From Gloeopeniophorella convolvens (Eukaryota; Basidiomycota; Agaricomycetes; Russulales): 64,000 bases of DNA. The position numbers and the translations under genes are program-made. The DNA is taken from NCBI GenBank assembly GCA_022496205.1, contig WTXD01000007.1:682001-746000 (forward strand). Direction: 5' to 3'. The notes beneath the pieces are model-generated. The model did not search any database and was not told where the DNA came from. It was given only the letters and a program-made list of their open reading frames with translations. This document shows, in pieces, positions 11,990 to 24,500 of the stretch (positions within the stretch are counted from its first letter, which is position 1; each line of letters starts with the position of its first letter).

Positions 11990-12788
11990 CGCGCGCGAGG
12001 ACCACGGCAGGCTCGATCGTGCTGGCTGTCTTTTCTTTCGGGAGCGCGGCGTGGTCCGTGGCCCTGACTCCTGATGGCTCCTCCGGAGTGCTTTATTGAC
12101 GCCGTCGCCACCGCAGTATTGAGGTGGCAGCGTAGGAACACCGTCTGCGAAGTTTGGATCTGGAGGCATTGCGTCTTCGCCAAGACAATTTTATCAAGTC
12201 CATTATCGTGTGCCTCGGCGTACAGAACCCATGTAGCACACTCCTTCTTAGCCTCGCAACCCAATCTTACCCATTTACCATCCATTTGTCCCGCTCCCCA
12301 ACTCCCGTGTGTTGTGTGCCACGTTGATCGGGCTGGCGTCGCGTATAGTCGCTGCCACATCGTCGTTGGCGTGGGTGTGTGAGCAGGTACATACCTGCGC
12401 ATTGCGATAATGGTGGTGGCCGTCGCGGCATGCCTGTGGTAGCAGTGACGGAGTCGAAGCCAAGAGACGCGCTGCGCTGACCGTTCCCGTGTCTCGGGCC
12501 GCGCGCCCTTTGGACACACTCACATACGGCGCATCGAACGCAGCGGTATATGCTATTGAACAAAGTGTTGATAACGTTTGGTACAGCTCGAGCACAGCTC
12601 TGATTACGGTGGACAAGGTAGACTAGTCGACGCAATGCTCGGTACTAACAGGTGTATTGAAGGTATAATTGTACGACAGCGACATGGATCGAACTCGAAA
12701 GTATTCTGCAGAGACTCGTCAGCATCGACCTGGCTCGAGACAGGCCTGACTCACAATTTAGCGAAACGTCTTGCGGAGATGTCTGTCT
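11990..12788. other. No supportable gene
   Basis: Only short, overlapping frames on both strands without motifs or coherent splicing. It separates the NmrA pseudogene from the split gene beginning at 12789. Confidence 0.35.
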
Positions 12789-14759
12789 CTAGATCCTTGG
12801 TCCGCGCGCGGAGCCTCCAGGCGCACCCTCCCAATGGATGCGCCCGTCGTGCGGCCAGATGCCGTCGCCCGACAAGATTTGCGCGCGCACGAGCTCCTCG
12901 TATCGCGCCGAGAACGCGCCGTACCCGACCGTTACCGGTGGGTCGCGCGGCATCGTCCTTATGCGCAGCCTCCAATGCGGCGGGGCGGACAGCGTGGACT
13001 CCTTCGCTGGCTCGAGCGGTTCAAGGACGGGGCGCGCATCTGGGACGCTCGGTAGGTCGTTCTTCGTGATGTACACAAGCGGAAGGTCCGGGAACTCGCG
13101 CGGCGGTGTTTCTTCGTCGGAATCTGCACTGGGATCATTCTCTGGCTGTGGGGTGGGTGCTACGAGTCTTCGTGACACCCGCTGCCTGAACTCCCTGGCA
13201 GCTCCTTGGCTGCTTTTTGGGAGGACACTGGACCCCCTTATCAAGCCTGCCCAGGTTGGGGCTATGCTGCCCCGCTGTGATTGTGTGTTGCCTAGTGGTT
13301 TGGGGATGTGCACACGGCATGTAAGTAGGTGGTTTACTAACATAGTTGCTGATGGTAGTGATGGAACCATTTGATTGTGCTCATAAGCTGCAGGTAATGC
13401 CTGGGGCTTAAAATATTGAGCTTGAGCCCCTAGGTGATGTAGGTGTGCTTCTAGGTTGCTATGCTTCCTCCGAAAATGAGGAACACAGCTCCAAGAAGCC
13501 TTCTCTGTATAGGTGCACCCTACATTTATATCAGTATATGGACAGAACCTCTGATTAAGAGCTTGATTAAGAGTGCTTACCAAGAACAGGGCAGGGTAAC
13601 AAAAGATTTCCAGTGTGGCTTTCAAAGATGTGCTCTTCAAGCCCAGCAACTGAGTTAAACTCATCACCTATACACTGGCTCATTTGACACACTACAGAGC
13701 CACCCTTTTGAAGTGATAAGTTAATGTTCAAAACATATGACACACAGTAATAAACATACCCTTGACTTGTTGACCCTTGCTATAGCAAGTTCACAATGGA
13801 GATGTAGGTGCTAAGATGATGATGTGAAAATGTTAACATCCATGATCAAGTATCATGACATTATAGTTAAGAAGGAAGCAGTATAACATAGTATGCTAAG
13901 TGTTAATAAAGCAAAACAACATGTAGCAAACATAAGGTAAAAGCTTAAAATGTTCAAGCCAGCAGTTGTCATAGTAGAAATACAGAATAAGCATAGAACA
14001 TTTTAGCACCACTTTGCACAAAAGTATGACACTTATATCAACTCATATTAAAAACACACCTTCTTTAGCACAAACCAGCTATTAGCTGTTACAGAGCAGC
14101 TAGCCCAGTCACATAAGATGGGCTGAATGACAAGCTTTGCAGCAGTGTCAATCAAGTGATCAGATGAGCCCTGAGCACATTGGTGCATGTGTAGCAAAGT
14201 GTGTTTCTGCAAGAGATGGTAGAGGAGGTGAGAGATGGTTATATAATGAGGTGCACAAGCCATGTGACAGGCCAGCGTCCAGACAGGTCACACACCGAGT
14301 CACACCAAGTCACAGTACTCATCACCCCGTCAGCATCCAGCATGCAGATAGTGGTTATACATTGTACTAGGCCTGGTCTGTGGTGCATTTAGCATGCCCC
14401 ATGAAGGGTCGGGATTGAGTACAGCAGCACTCAGCTCAGGAGACACAATCTGGATGGCAGAGTATCCATATTAAAGCTAGTAGCAGGGCAAGCCTGACCA
14501 ACATCAACAGCAATCCCTGATAATGATATCCATGCACTTGGTTACCACAGATCGTGCTGCCAAGGGCCCATTCATAAGCCACAGAGAGGTCCAGATTAAC
14601 CGGGAGTTCTCTACTCCACAAGAACATGAGATATGTCATGTTTCAACTGGTATGTTTAGTACCCTCGGCTCCAGCCCGAAGCGATGAAAGCAAGTCGCTC
14701 AAGCGTTTACGAAGCTTCAGGAGCAGCTCGTCGTCGTCCGGGGATGGTGGAGGCTGCAT
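12789..14759 (-). CDS. Unrecognised protein, coding ends separated by an AT-rich island
   Basis: Two coding-like stretches on the minus strand flank an AT-rich island. The upstream piece starts at ATG 14759 (MQPPPSPDDDELLLKLRKRL, then SDLLSSLRAGAEG) and meets a GGTACT donor-like site near 14664. The downstream piece (about 13190-12789) reads FRQRVSRRLVAPTPQPENDP, an acidic SADSDEE, PLVYITKNDLPSVPDARPVL, GAFSARYEELVRAQIL and ends ARGPRI-stop. Codon use and GC content match neighbouring genes, while the material between does not. I infer one gene with an intron of about 1.4 kb, or a gene split by an insertion; exon borders are not settled. The product is not recognised: it is small, acidic then basic, without membrane segments. 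Confidence 0.45.
13473..14275. repeat. CpG-free AT-rich island A
   Basis: By eye there is not a single CG dinucleotide across these roughly 800 bases, although flanking DNA is GC-rich with frequent CpG. The composition (many TG, CA, TA steps) is what long-term deamination of methylated CpG leaves in silenced repeats. No ORF of note, no terminal repeats and no coding similarity were seen. It is most likely a decayed transposon or relic lying inside the split gene. Confidence 0.6.
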
Positions 14760-15232
14760 AGTAACATGAGACTAGTTTCTGGGGCGGAGAGAATACACAC
14801 AAGCTGGTCAAGGAGATACTACGATCGCGGGAAAGTTGGTCAGGTGCGTATGGCGGGAACCTGTGAGTCTGATGTACCTCCGCCTCATCTATGGTCTGAG
14901 GACACACGCGAAACTGAGCACGTTGGTGTCATCAGACACAGCAGATCCTACGCACGAGGATGATAGGACCCCTTCTAATCGGTGAGCTGGAGCGACGGGA
15001 GTGATGCAAGCGAAACCGACCTGTTCATGGCAGCTGTTCGAGTCCAAAACTCGTCGGAGATATGCGATGCGATTGGGTGGGCGGAAATCTATCCGGCATT
15101 CCTCCCGCACCCTCCCGTCAACACCCTGAGCCCACTGTCCAATTCTCGAAGCTCGACGGGTCACGGCATGACAGCTTCATAGATTAACACCCGCGAGCGG
15201 CTAGTGTTACATATCGGTTTATTCCATCCACC
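14760..15232. other. Intergenic upstream of PMI
   Basis: No supportable gene. It forms a divergent promoter region between the start at 14759 (minus) and PMI (plus). Confidence 0.4.
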
Positions 15233-16693
15233 ATGTCTCAGCCGACACGAGTCTTCAAGATCACACCCACTGTCCAGCAGTACGATTGGGGCAAGCTCGG
15301 CACGTCCTCCAAGGTCGCCGTGTTTGCCCAATCTGCTGGTCTCTCCAACTTTTCCGTTGACGAGTCGAAACCGTATGCAGAAGTACGTCCCCTTCGCGTG
15401 CTAGCGCCCCTGCGTTAAGGTTGACGCTGCCGAAGCTCTGGATGGGCACACACCCCAAATCTCCATCGCTAGTCTCTTCGTCTGGGGAAAATCTTGCTAG
15501 CTACCTCTCCGAGAACCCTGCCCTGATTGGCCAGAAGGTGGTAGAGAAATTCGATGCGGCAGATGGCAACCTGCCGTTCCTCTTCAAGGTGCTTGCCATC
15601 GAGAAGGCGCTGAGCATACAGAGCCACCCGGACAAGCCGACCGCGAAGGAGCTGCACGCACAGCACCCGGACATCTACAAGGGTGCGCAGCGCATGCTCT
15701 CGAGGAGCAGCACGAAGTGATGCGCTACAGATCCGAATCACAAGCCGGAGATGGCACTCGCCCTCACGCCGTTCACCGCGCTCTGCGGCTTCCTTCCGCT
15801 CCCGCGCATCGCCGCATACCTCGCCGCAGTGCCCGAGCTCGCAGCACTCATCCCGAAAGCAGTGCTCGACGAGTTTATCTCCGTTGCATCCACAGCGGAC
15901 GCCTCCGCCCCTGGGGCGAAGCAGGCCCTGCGCGACGTTTTCGCGGCGGTTATGACTGCGTCCACGGACGCGTTCACCGCGCAGCTTGCCGCGCTCGTCG
16001 CGCGTTACGAGGCGGGCGGCGCGTGCGCAGAAGAGGCAGACCTGCGCGAGCTCGTGCTGCGCCTCAATGCGCAGTTCCCTGCAGATATCGGCACGTTCTG
16101 CGCGTTCCTACTCAACTACGTCCAGCTCGCGCCGGGCGAGGCGATCTTCCTCGGTGCGGGCGAGCCGCATGCATATATCTCTGGTGGTCAGTAGCTTCCC
16201 TCCCGTATTCTGCGTGCGTGCGTGCGTGCGTGCTGGCTGACTGTGTGCGCGGAAACTGGCATGGACAGACATCATTGAGTGCATGGCGAACTCGGACAAC
16301 GTTATTCGCGCCGGGCTCACGCCCAAGCTGCGCGATATCCCAAACCTCGTCAGCACGCTCACCTATGCCGCTGCGCTGCCGTCGCACCACGTCGTTAAGC
16401 CTGTGCCCTTCGCCGGCGCCGGCGCATCGACGCTCTACGACCCGCCAATTCCCGAGTTCAGTGTGGTGAGTGTGGCGCTTGCACCCGGCGCAAAGGAGAC
16501 ACATCGCGGGGTGGAGGGCCCAAGCATTGTCATCGTCACAGGCGGTGATGGGAGGCTGCAGTGGGCGGATGGTTCTGTCGACGTCACGCAGGGCGAGGTT
16601 GTCTTCATCGGCGCTGCCACAGCGCTCGATTTCCTGGCGGGCGGAGCTGGCAAGGACAAGCTTACGCTCTACCGGGCGTTCGTTGAAGCGTGA
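15233..16693 (+). CDS. PMI1: Mannose-6-phosphate isomerase (type I)
   Basis: It interconverts fructose-6-phosphate and mannose-6-phosphate in the cytosol and so supplies GDP-mannose for N-glycans, O-mannosylation, GPI anchors and wall mannan. Exons 15233-15382, 15436-15682, 15731-16186, 16269-16693 join in phase to 425 residues, normal for the family. Hallmarks: YDWGKLG near residue 18, LWMGTHP, FLFKVLAIEKALSIQSHPDK (zinc-ligand Gln and His), PEMALALTPFTALCGF, then LAPGEAIFLGAGEPHAYISG followed across intron 3 by DIIECMANSDNVIRAG, the classic active-site signature. The third intron carries a (TGCG)n microsatellite. The ATG at 15233 gives the expected N-terminus a few residues before the conserved YDWG. 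Confidence 0.94.
16211..16232. repeat. (TGCG)n microsatellite in PMI intron 3
   Basis: About five tandem tetranucleotide units within the intron between 16186 and 16269. Confidence 0.85.
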
Positions 16694-16824
16694 TGATCCG
16701 GATCGACATAAACAAGAAAGCTGCAGTCCATTATAACTTAGAGATGTAATACCATGAGTGGAATAGGATATCCATTTTACGCATGCGGATACCTGCGAGT
16801 GTACATGCAGTAGAGTCCACAAGC

Positions 16825-19405
16825 TCAGTCGCTGTCGCTGCTGCTGTCATTGGCAGCTACCTCGTCATCGTCTGTTGAGCTCTCATCGTCGCTCTCCTCC
16901 GAACGCTTCTTGACTGAACCGCCACGCATCGCTGCCATCTGTCCAGCGAGAGAATCCTCCTCTGGATCTGAGATCTCGTCATCCCTATGCTGCTCGTCCG
17001 CGGTCAGTTCTGTGAACTCTTCCACACGAAGCTGGCCACAAGTCAGTACACAGTATGTGAGGATTAGGTAGAAGAGGGACATACCTGGATGTCCTGGGAA
17101 GCGTCCTCGCCGATGTAGGTGTCGCTTACGACGATGATACGCCAGGTAAAGACGCCAGTGCCGGAAGGCGCCTGGAACTTGAGTTTGTACGAGCGATAGT
17201 CCCGAGCGCGAGAGGGGTCTGCAAATGGCACGTCTGTCACCTTGATTGGCGGGACAACGAGACGGTCGATCTTCGCATCTGCAAGCACGATCCACCATCC
17301 AGGTTTGTGGTTCTATTTGTGAATTAGTATTCAGAACCCTGCACAGGTGTGCGTGTGGCGTACCGCAGGCCAAAGAGGTGCATGAGCAGAGCCGAGGGTT
17401 GGTATAGGTGTCTTCAGGTCTTCAGTGTCCTTCGGGCTGTTCAAGAACTCCTCATCGAGCCGCTCCTCCTCGTCGGCGTCGACCACCGAGCGAGTCTCAA
17501 GCTTGGCGGCCCCATTCGTGGTCGATCCACTGGAAGCCTTTGGTGGCTTGACACGGAGCTTTACAACAAGATGAACAAGGGCTTGAGGGGTGACGATGCG
17601 CTCGCCGATGACTATGCATATGTTGGCACTTCTTTGAGGTGCAGGGAAGGCGAAACGCACCTTTGAATGCGGCGTCCACAAGCTCCACCCTGCCCCAACG
17701 TTCTGTCGCCTTCCGCGCATCCACAGCGAGGGCGTTGCCCTTGTCTTCCAGAGCAGAGACGACATCTCCGAAATCACGCAGGGATCCCTGTAGAGAGCGA
17801 ATTTCGTCGTTCTTGAGTCCAGGAAGCTGCGACCACCGTGAAATGTTTGAGCCAGGCAATATGGCTTGGGCCAAGAAGGCATGCAGGCGCATAGTCGCGA
17901 CCGTAGGCTGGGTCCAGTTGCGCGCCATCGTGATGTTGAGCAGGGCATTGAGCAGAGTCGGTGTTTGCAGAAGGACCTGTGTCTGGCCTGCATGCGAGTT
18001 AGTCAACTGATTTCTCAACTCAAAGGACGGAGGTACGTTTCTGGAGCGCTGCGTCGTCGATAGGAAGACGAAGGAGGTGCGCATAGAGCAGCACAAGTGA
18101 ATCCCAGCGAGCATCAAGGGTACCGACGGCGCGCTGGAACTGCAGGCGTGCACGAGTCCAGCGTGGGCCAATATCGGCTTCGATGTTCTTCTCGAGAGTG
18201 CGCAGAGCGTCGGTGTTGAATGAGCCCTTGGGGGCCGTAGTTTGCCATTCGGCGGCACGGCTCAGGGCTGAAACGATTTCATCGACGTCAGATGTCTCGG
18301 TAAGCGCCTTCCAGAAGCTTGCCGCGGTATGAGAGAAAACGCCGTCCTTGGTCTTCTGGCGGGATCCGAACCACCAATTTCCCTTGATGAGATGAAAACT
18401 TTAGTCCGAGTTCAAAGCCGGTTCTAACGAGGCACATACCACGATTGCCGGAAGAGCAAGGCCAAAAATGAGTCCATATGCACTCAACACCCAGATATTA
18501 TTCTGCGCCTCAACGATCCAAGCTGGGAGCGCGATTCCCATAGAGAATTCTTGTCGGCCGTCGGGGTGACCATAGTCCTCGAAGTTCTTTCGGATGGTCT
18601 CGTCTGTGAGCCTGCAATAGATGAGCACCGCCCACTTCACCCTCAATCAGCGTAGCTCACGATTTGTAGGCCTTCGTGATGTCCACGAAGCGCAGAGCAA
18701 CAGATTCGGCAGTGTCGTTCCCAGTAAGCTTCACTTTGTCTGGATGGCTGCATGTGTGGTGAGAAGTACGGCGAAATGGATGAAGGACAAGACACACAAT
18801 TGCTTCGAGAGCTTCTTGAAGTGGGACTTGATCTCTTTCTCCGTGGAACCCTGGATCGGCGTTCAGTAAGGCGAGAGATGGGAACCGCGTGGTTCGCTAG
18901 TGGAGCAACGAGCCCCTGCGGCCGTACATATGCGCTGACATTCAAAGGAAGGTCAGCTCACCAGACTAATTCCCAAAATCTCGAAGGGGTCATATATCTT
19001 GCTCTCGATATTCGTGGTAGAAACCTTGTACGACAGGAGACCAAATGCAACCCAGCCCAGGATAGTAAAGAGGCTCCTGCAATGAAGTTCAGCACGAAAA
19101 ACAACAAGGTGAATACGACGGACTTCTTTGTGAGGTTGAGACGGAAGATGGAGCCCTTCTCGCGTTTGCGTACCCGCGCGCGTTTGTCGATGCAAGCCGA
19201 GCATTCACACGAGGCGGTCGGTGTCTCCTCTGCCACAAACGTGTTGCAGGTTAGCGCGACGGAATCCGTAGAGAAGACTGCTGGACCTACTTGTGGAAGT
19301 CGTGGATATCTGCGAGAGAGTGACAGGTACAAGGATCATGAAGAGAACGGTGATTATGAAGAAGAGGGCCATGATGCCCGTCTCATCGTAGTTGTAGCTC
19401 GCCAT
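16825..19405 (-). CDS. SEC63: SEC63, ER translocation J-protein
   Basis: Sec63 recruits luminal Hsp70 (Kar2/BiP) to the Sec61/Sec62 translocon. Eleven exons (minus): 19405-19291, 19229-19124, 19076-18962, 18850-18798, 18747-18661, 18611-18440, 18382-18037, 17987-17661, 17581-17364, 17312-17085, 17031-16825. All junctions keep phase, giving 657 residues. Visible parts: N-terminal membrane helix (GIMALFFIITVLFMILVPVTL), a Cys-containing loop (CECSACIDKR), second helix (LFTILGWVAFGLLSYKV), and a J domain starting DPFEILGIS with the HPD motif intact (QFHPDKVKLTGNDT) and YKSLTDETIRKNFEDYGHPD. A third helix (WVLSAYGLIFGLALPAIV) is followed by Sec63/Brl domains (HAPLWPANHKPGWWIVLAD) and an acidic C-terminal tail that binds Sec62 in yeast. 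The intron after exon 2 uses a weak GTCCGT donor. Confidence 0.93.
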
Positions 19406-19584
19406 GGTGGCAATAGAATAGAGCGAGCGAGAAGGCGATTACACAGGCTGCCCGCCTGCCTGAAGGTGGCAGAATAAGGTGAAGGAAGGGGACAGCGCGG
19501 TGCTCTGCAGCGGCGGATGACAAGTCAAAGAGAGACGTGGCCCAAATGTGCTGGCACTGATTATGTCAGCATCCTCTTCGCATC

Positions 19585-21252
19585 ATGCGAATACGCATCT
19601 CGACACTCGAACAGCCTCAGCAAGCCCTGCCCGTCCCCCAGGTCAAGTCCTGGTTCAACATCGACAATGAGGCCAGTATAGCGCGGCTGAAGGAGAGCCT
19701 GTGCAACGGAGTGCCTGCTCTGCGCGATGCGGACATCCCAGCGCGCGAACTTGCGCTTTCACTTGACGACTTTGAGCTGCTAGATGACTCTGCCATAAGC
19801 GTCCTCCGCGAAAATGACCTTGTCTGGTGCGTCGCAGTGGCTTTTGGGTATCGCATCCCCCAATTTCTTCAATCGCTATTCAGTTTATCCCGTCGTTCCA
19901 CTGTCCCGAAGCGCAAGGTGGACGCCCAAGATGACGCGCCAAGGAAGCGGCAGAAGCACTTATCCCCGTCCAACGCAAAAGTAATCGTGCACGACCGTCA
20001 CACACCTCAGATCGCCACAAAAGTTACTTCTCGCGCCAACACATCGGCTGAGCGAAAGAAAAGTGTGCAACCAAAAGCCCTTCCGCCGCCGTCGTCGTCA
20101 GAATCAGAGTCAAGTACGGACACTTCGTCTGATGACGATACCTCAAGTGCGGACTCCAGTCCTGAATCTGATTCCGACTCCTCCGACTCCGAGTCGAGCG
20201 ACACAAGCTCAACAAAAGGTGCTCCCCGCCCCCAAGAACCATTCTCTACGTCTTCACAACCAGCGAACACTACCACACAGCCCACGTACGCGATATGCAT
20301 TCATCATCCAGTCTAACTCTGCTCAATTCCTCTTCAGATCTGCACCAGTCCCTCCAGGCTTTGGGAAGCCACAGACACGCGCCCGCAATGAGCGGCGTCG
20401 CAAGAAGCGCACCGCGGGGCGCACTGGCGCCGCTACTTCCTCCACTCCTGCGGCCAGCGCGAATGCTGTCCCGCTCGGCGCGCCCAAACCTGTCTCCACC
20501 CCCACGCCTGTGCCTGCACCCGAGCCGATGATGATGTCCCTGAAGAATAAAAACAAGCGGCGCGGGTTCAAGCGCACCGCCGATGCACCTGCGCACATCA
20601 CCTTCCAAGATGACGGTGCTGATGGCGCTGACCCCGCGGCGGCTCCAGTCCTGCCTACGAGGCTCGTCCCGCCCAGCGAGAGGACAGACCTCCCTCCGCG
20701 GCTCTTCGTGACGAGCGTCGATGTCGAGGCGGGCCTGTGGTCGCAGCCGAGCGAGGCGACGTGGGACCGCAAACGGAAAAAGAAGCAGCGGGACGCGTAT
20801 GGGCACGAAGAGGAGCAGAATATCACGCTGAACTATGACGATGTGCCGGACGAGGGCGGTGTCGCGCCGAGTGCTGCGTTGGATTACCCAGCGCTGGAGA
20901 AGGCGTGGGCGACCGCGCAGGCGCTTGCGGGGGAGGCTGCGCTACTGGTCGGGAATGTTGTCGGGTGGCAGGTGCGTTTGTCGCATCTATTTACTGAAAG
21001 GGAGAGGTTGAAGGTGCGCAGGAGCTCGGCATCAATCCCACGACACTCAGCCCCGAGATGCTACTGTGTCTCGCGCGTGTAGCATCCATCAGCGAGACTG
21101 GCGTCGTCATTACCAGACTCGATCGCCCAGGAGCAGGCGTAGTCTCGTTTTTCTCTGGAGTCGACGTTGACGCTGGTGAGGCGGAGGAAGAGGAATTTAC
21201 ATGGGCGAGCATCACAGAGATGCAGTGGCGGATTGTATCTAGCTCAGCATAG
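19585..21252 (+). CDS. Coilin-like nuclear protein
   Basis: Coilin scaffolds Cajal bodies and assists snRNP maturation. Exons 19585-19826, 19884-20285, 20338-20971, 21022-21252 give 502 residues; the first intron is 57 nt and in frame, so a 521-residue retained form also reads through. The N-terminus (MRIRISTLEQPQQALPVPQV, then KSWF) and DDFELLDDSAISVLRENDLV resemble the coilin N-terminal self-association fold. The middle has a basic nuclear-targeting cluster (RKRQKH), a long Ser/Asp run (SSSESESSTDTSSDDD) and RARNERRRKKR. The C-terminus (LARVASISETGVVITRLD, then FTWASITEMQWRIV) fits the atypical Tudor domain of coilin. Assignment rests on domain order and composition more than sequence identity. 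Start and stop are clear. Confidence 0.68.
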
Positions 21253-21550
21253 TACTTCTATCAATTGCACAACCTGTCACTTCACATCGTTGGGACTGGC
21301 CAAATGACTTTGATTGATAATGCGGAATCAGCGTAGTTGCAAAGCAGAGTGCCCATCTATCGAGCTGGTATGTAGAGTCTAATAGTACAGATGTAGTCAG
21401 CACCTAAATTTACATTTTGGTCGTCCCAGCATCCAAGGCCGGTCAGAATATTATTAGTGCGTAAGATGTATGCAGCGCGTAGCGTCCGCGGCGTCCTATG
21501 ATGTCGCGGGTGGTGCCAAGATGATGCAGCAAAGCAAATAGTCATAATCA

Positions 21551-24500
21551 TCACTGAGGGCTGTGAGTTCCAGAGGCATGTTCTACCGAAGAGGGTGGCG
21601 TTGAGGGCCATGGGGACACGGCGTCGTCAAGCATTATACCGGAGATACGACCGACGATAGACTCCGGATATTGCCTGAAGACCTGTAAGTATATGTTGAC
21701 TAGAGGAGATGAATGGGCGTACCGCTCCTGAACGCGGCTGATGAGAGCCAGTGCATGCTCGCGGTTGCCGCTGCCTAGCTCTGCGCGGACCATCGCTTCC
21801 CAAGTCGACGGCTGTAAAAAGAAATCAGCACGATGCCTCGATACGCACAGGCTGTACAACTTACTTCGCGATAGACGAGTTCGTGAGGTGGGACTCGAAG
21901 GGCCGAGGTGGCGTTGTGTGGCGCATGATTGTTTGGCGCAGCTACGCCAACGGGAGGATCAGCCAAAGACTCGAAGACGGCACGGGCCCGCTCGATCTCT
22001 CCTGCAGCTGCGTGGCCACGGATGAGGAGATTGGCGATGTATGCAGTCATGTGGACGCCAGAGCGGCGGAGACGGTCGAGGTAGTCTGGGATCAGATCTG
22101 TACGACGCAAGGTGACCAGGACATTGATGAGCGCCTCGTACGTGACAGCGTCCGGGAGGTGCGCTTTGCTCGCGAGCGTGCTGGGGTGCTTCTCGATGGA
22201 ATTGAAGACGGCAATCGCCTTCTCGAGGTCTTTGCCGACGCAGCCGTGGGCGTTAATAAGCGCCGCCCAGTGCGAGCCCTGAACGGTCACCGACTTCTCC
22301 TTGACAAGCTGAGCGAAGGTCTTCTCCATTGATTTGATGTCCACAGGCGCAATGGCGCCATAGCAGTCAAGGATCAGCTGCCGGTCGTGGTCAGACGTTA
22401 TTATACTACGACTGCAGAACAACATACTTTGTAGGAGTGCGCGGTCGGCTTGATACCAGCGCTGGTCATACGGTTGAAGTAGTGCAGGAAGCGGGAACGG
22501 TTCGGCTTGGTCTGAACGTAGAACTGCATCATCGTGTTGTAAGGCGGGACGCGCGGGCGGAAGTTGGGTTGCGTCGTCATCTCTTCGAAGAGGGCTTCGG
22601 CAGAGACACTGTCGCCAACACGGCAGCACGCCGCGATGACCGCGCCGTAGGTGATGGACGATGGGGTGAGGCCACTCTTCTTCATGTCGTTGAAGAGCTC
22701 CAGCGCGTACTCTGCCTTGCGGGCTTTAGCAAGCTTCGAGATGGTCGTGTTGTAGAGGAAAACGTTCGGCTGCACGCCGCGCATCTGCGACTCGTGGAAG
22801 TACTCCAAGGCACGCGCCGTGTCGTCCGTCGTGTCCTTGATGCACTGAATCAAGGCGCCGTATGCGTCAGCATTCGGTGTCATGCCCTGCTCCAGCAACC
22901 GCACGCGATGCACGTCTGCCGAAATGCCGTCTCCAGCATGGCCTCTCGCGATGATCATCGCGTTCTCGATCGCAGCCCAACCACTTGCGAGCGCGGCCTT
23001 GTCGTCACGGAGGAGGGAGAGGATGTTCTGCGCGACGCCGTAGAGGTAGCCAACCTTGTCCATATCCGAAGCGCGTCCAAGGCATTCGATGAGGCGACCA
23101 ACGACCTCTGGAGTGGGGAAGATGCCCATCGCTGCGCCCTTCTCGAATCTCTGGAATGCAATGGATGCAGCGTCTTCCTTGCCAACACGCATGTTGACGT
23201 CGTCGACGTAGCGGCTCTGGTGGTCATCGATCCGCATGGGACCGATGTCGAGCTCCGGTGCGCCATGGATTGACTGAGGCTCTGGAACCTCCGCAGGTTG
23301 GATGTAGGAGAACGTCTTGGGAGTGGCAAGCAGCGCGGCGAACTCTGCACCGAGGTTCTCCATCAGGGCAGTCACCTCTTCTAGGCCCTTCTCCTCGACG
23401 ACCGGACGAATAAGACCGTCGATCACGCCCTCCGAGACTTGGCCTGGGTTAGCTCCAACCCGAGCCATGTCAGTAAGAAGTTCGAGCGCCCGCGGAACCC
23501 GGACATCTTGGCTTGGCGTCCGCCCATAGGAGCTGATCGAAAACGCCAACGCCTCCCAATCTTGCGCATCAAGTTGCGGGAGCCGCTCCTGTTGCTCTCG
23601 TGCAAGAGAATAAGCACGAAGAAGCGCGTCTCCCAGGGCCTGGTTAATGTGAATTCCGCGGGATGCCCAAACCTTGGCGATTCGGAGAGCGAGCGAGAGG
23701 GCAAGCTCGCGAGGGGCACCGTTGTCGAAGATCACCAGATTCGACAACGAGCGAACAATATCCGGCGATTCGTCAGGATACGTATGATAGGGCCCACGCT
23801 CAGGCCATGTACCTCCGTCCCGACGATAGGTGGCAAGTTCCTCGAGGAGGTCGACAGCTTGCTCGGTGCGTCCATACTTGGCGTTCATGCCAACGAGCTC
23901 CCGGGTGGCTTCTCTGCCGTACACGTCCGTGAGGACAAAGCGCCAAATCTTGCGCGGGCCGATCGCGGAGAGAGCTTGATCCAGGAGAATTCCCGCATCT
24001 TCCGCACTGATCTCGTTCGTCTGCAGATGCTGCACATTCGCAACGTAGACAATACGGCGCATGAAGTAGGGGATGTTGGCTTGATTCTCGAAGCGGGTGA
24101 TGTACCGGGCGAACAACCGATTGACGTCCTCGATGCGGTCCAGCTCAGACAGCTGGTCGAGAGTCTCGCGCCAGAAGAAGTCGCTGGGCTGAGGAGGTTC
24201 GATCATGGGCACCCACTCGCTCTCAACAGGCTTGCCCTGATCAAGTAGCCGTTCGAACCAAGAGATTGCGCTTGTGGCATCACCAGCCAGGCAGAAGCAT
24301 CGCACGATGGTTGAATAGGTGGACATGGATGGTGCGGGGACGTCGGCAGGGCCGAACTCAGCACCTGCTTTCGTGTCGAGCATTTCACCGAGTAGTCCCA
24401 GTGCCGCGGAGGGATTACTTGCTCGTAGATACGCCTCGATCATGCTGTTCCACACGCGGATATGCCCCGCACGCGCGGCCGGTAGTTGCGCCAGGTCCCA

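Noticed and set aside
16203..16233. CRISPR-like or functional repeat in PMI intron
   Set aside because: Simple TGCG microsatellite without spacers; a eukaryotic intron.
22437..23273. 278-codon plus-strand frame within the PPR gene
   Set aside because: Antisense shadow; the PPR repeats are on the other strand.
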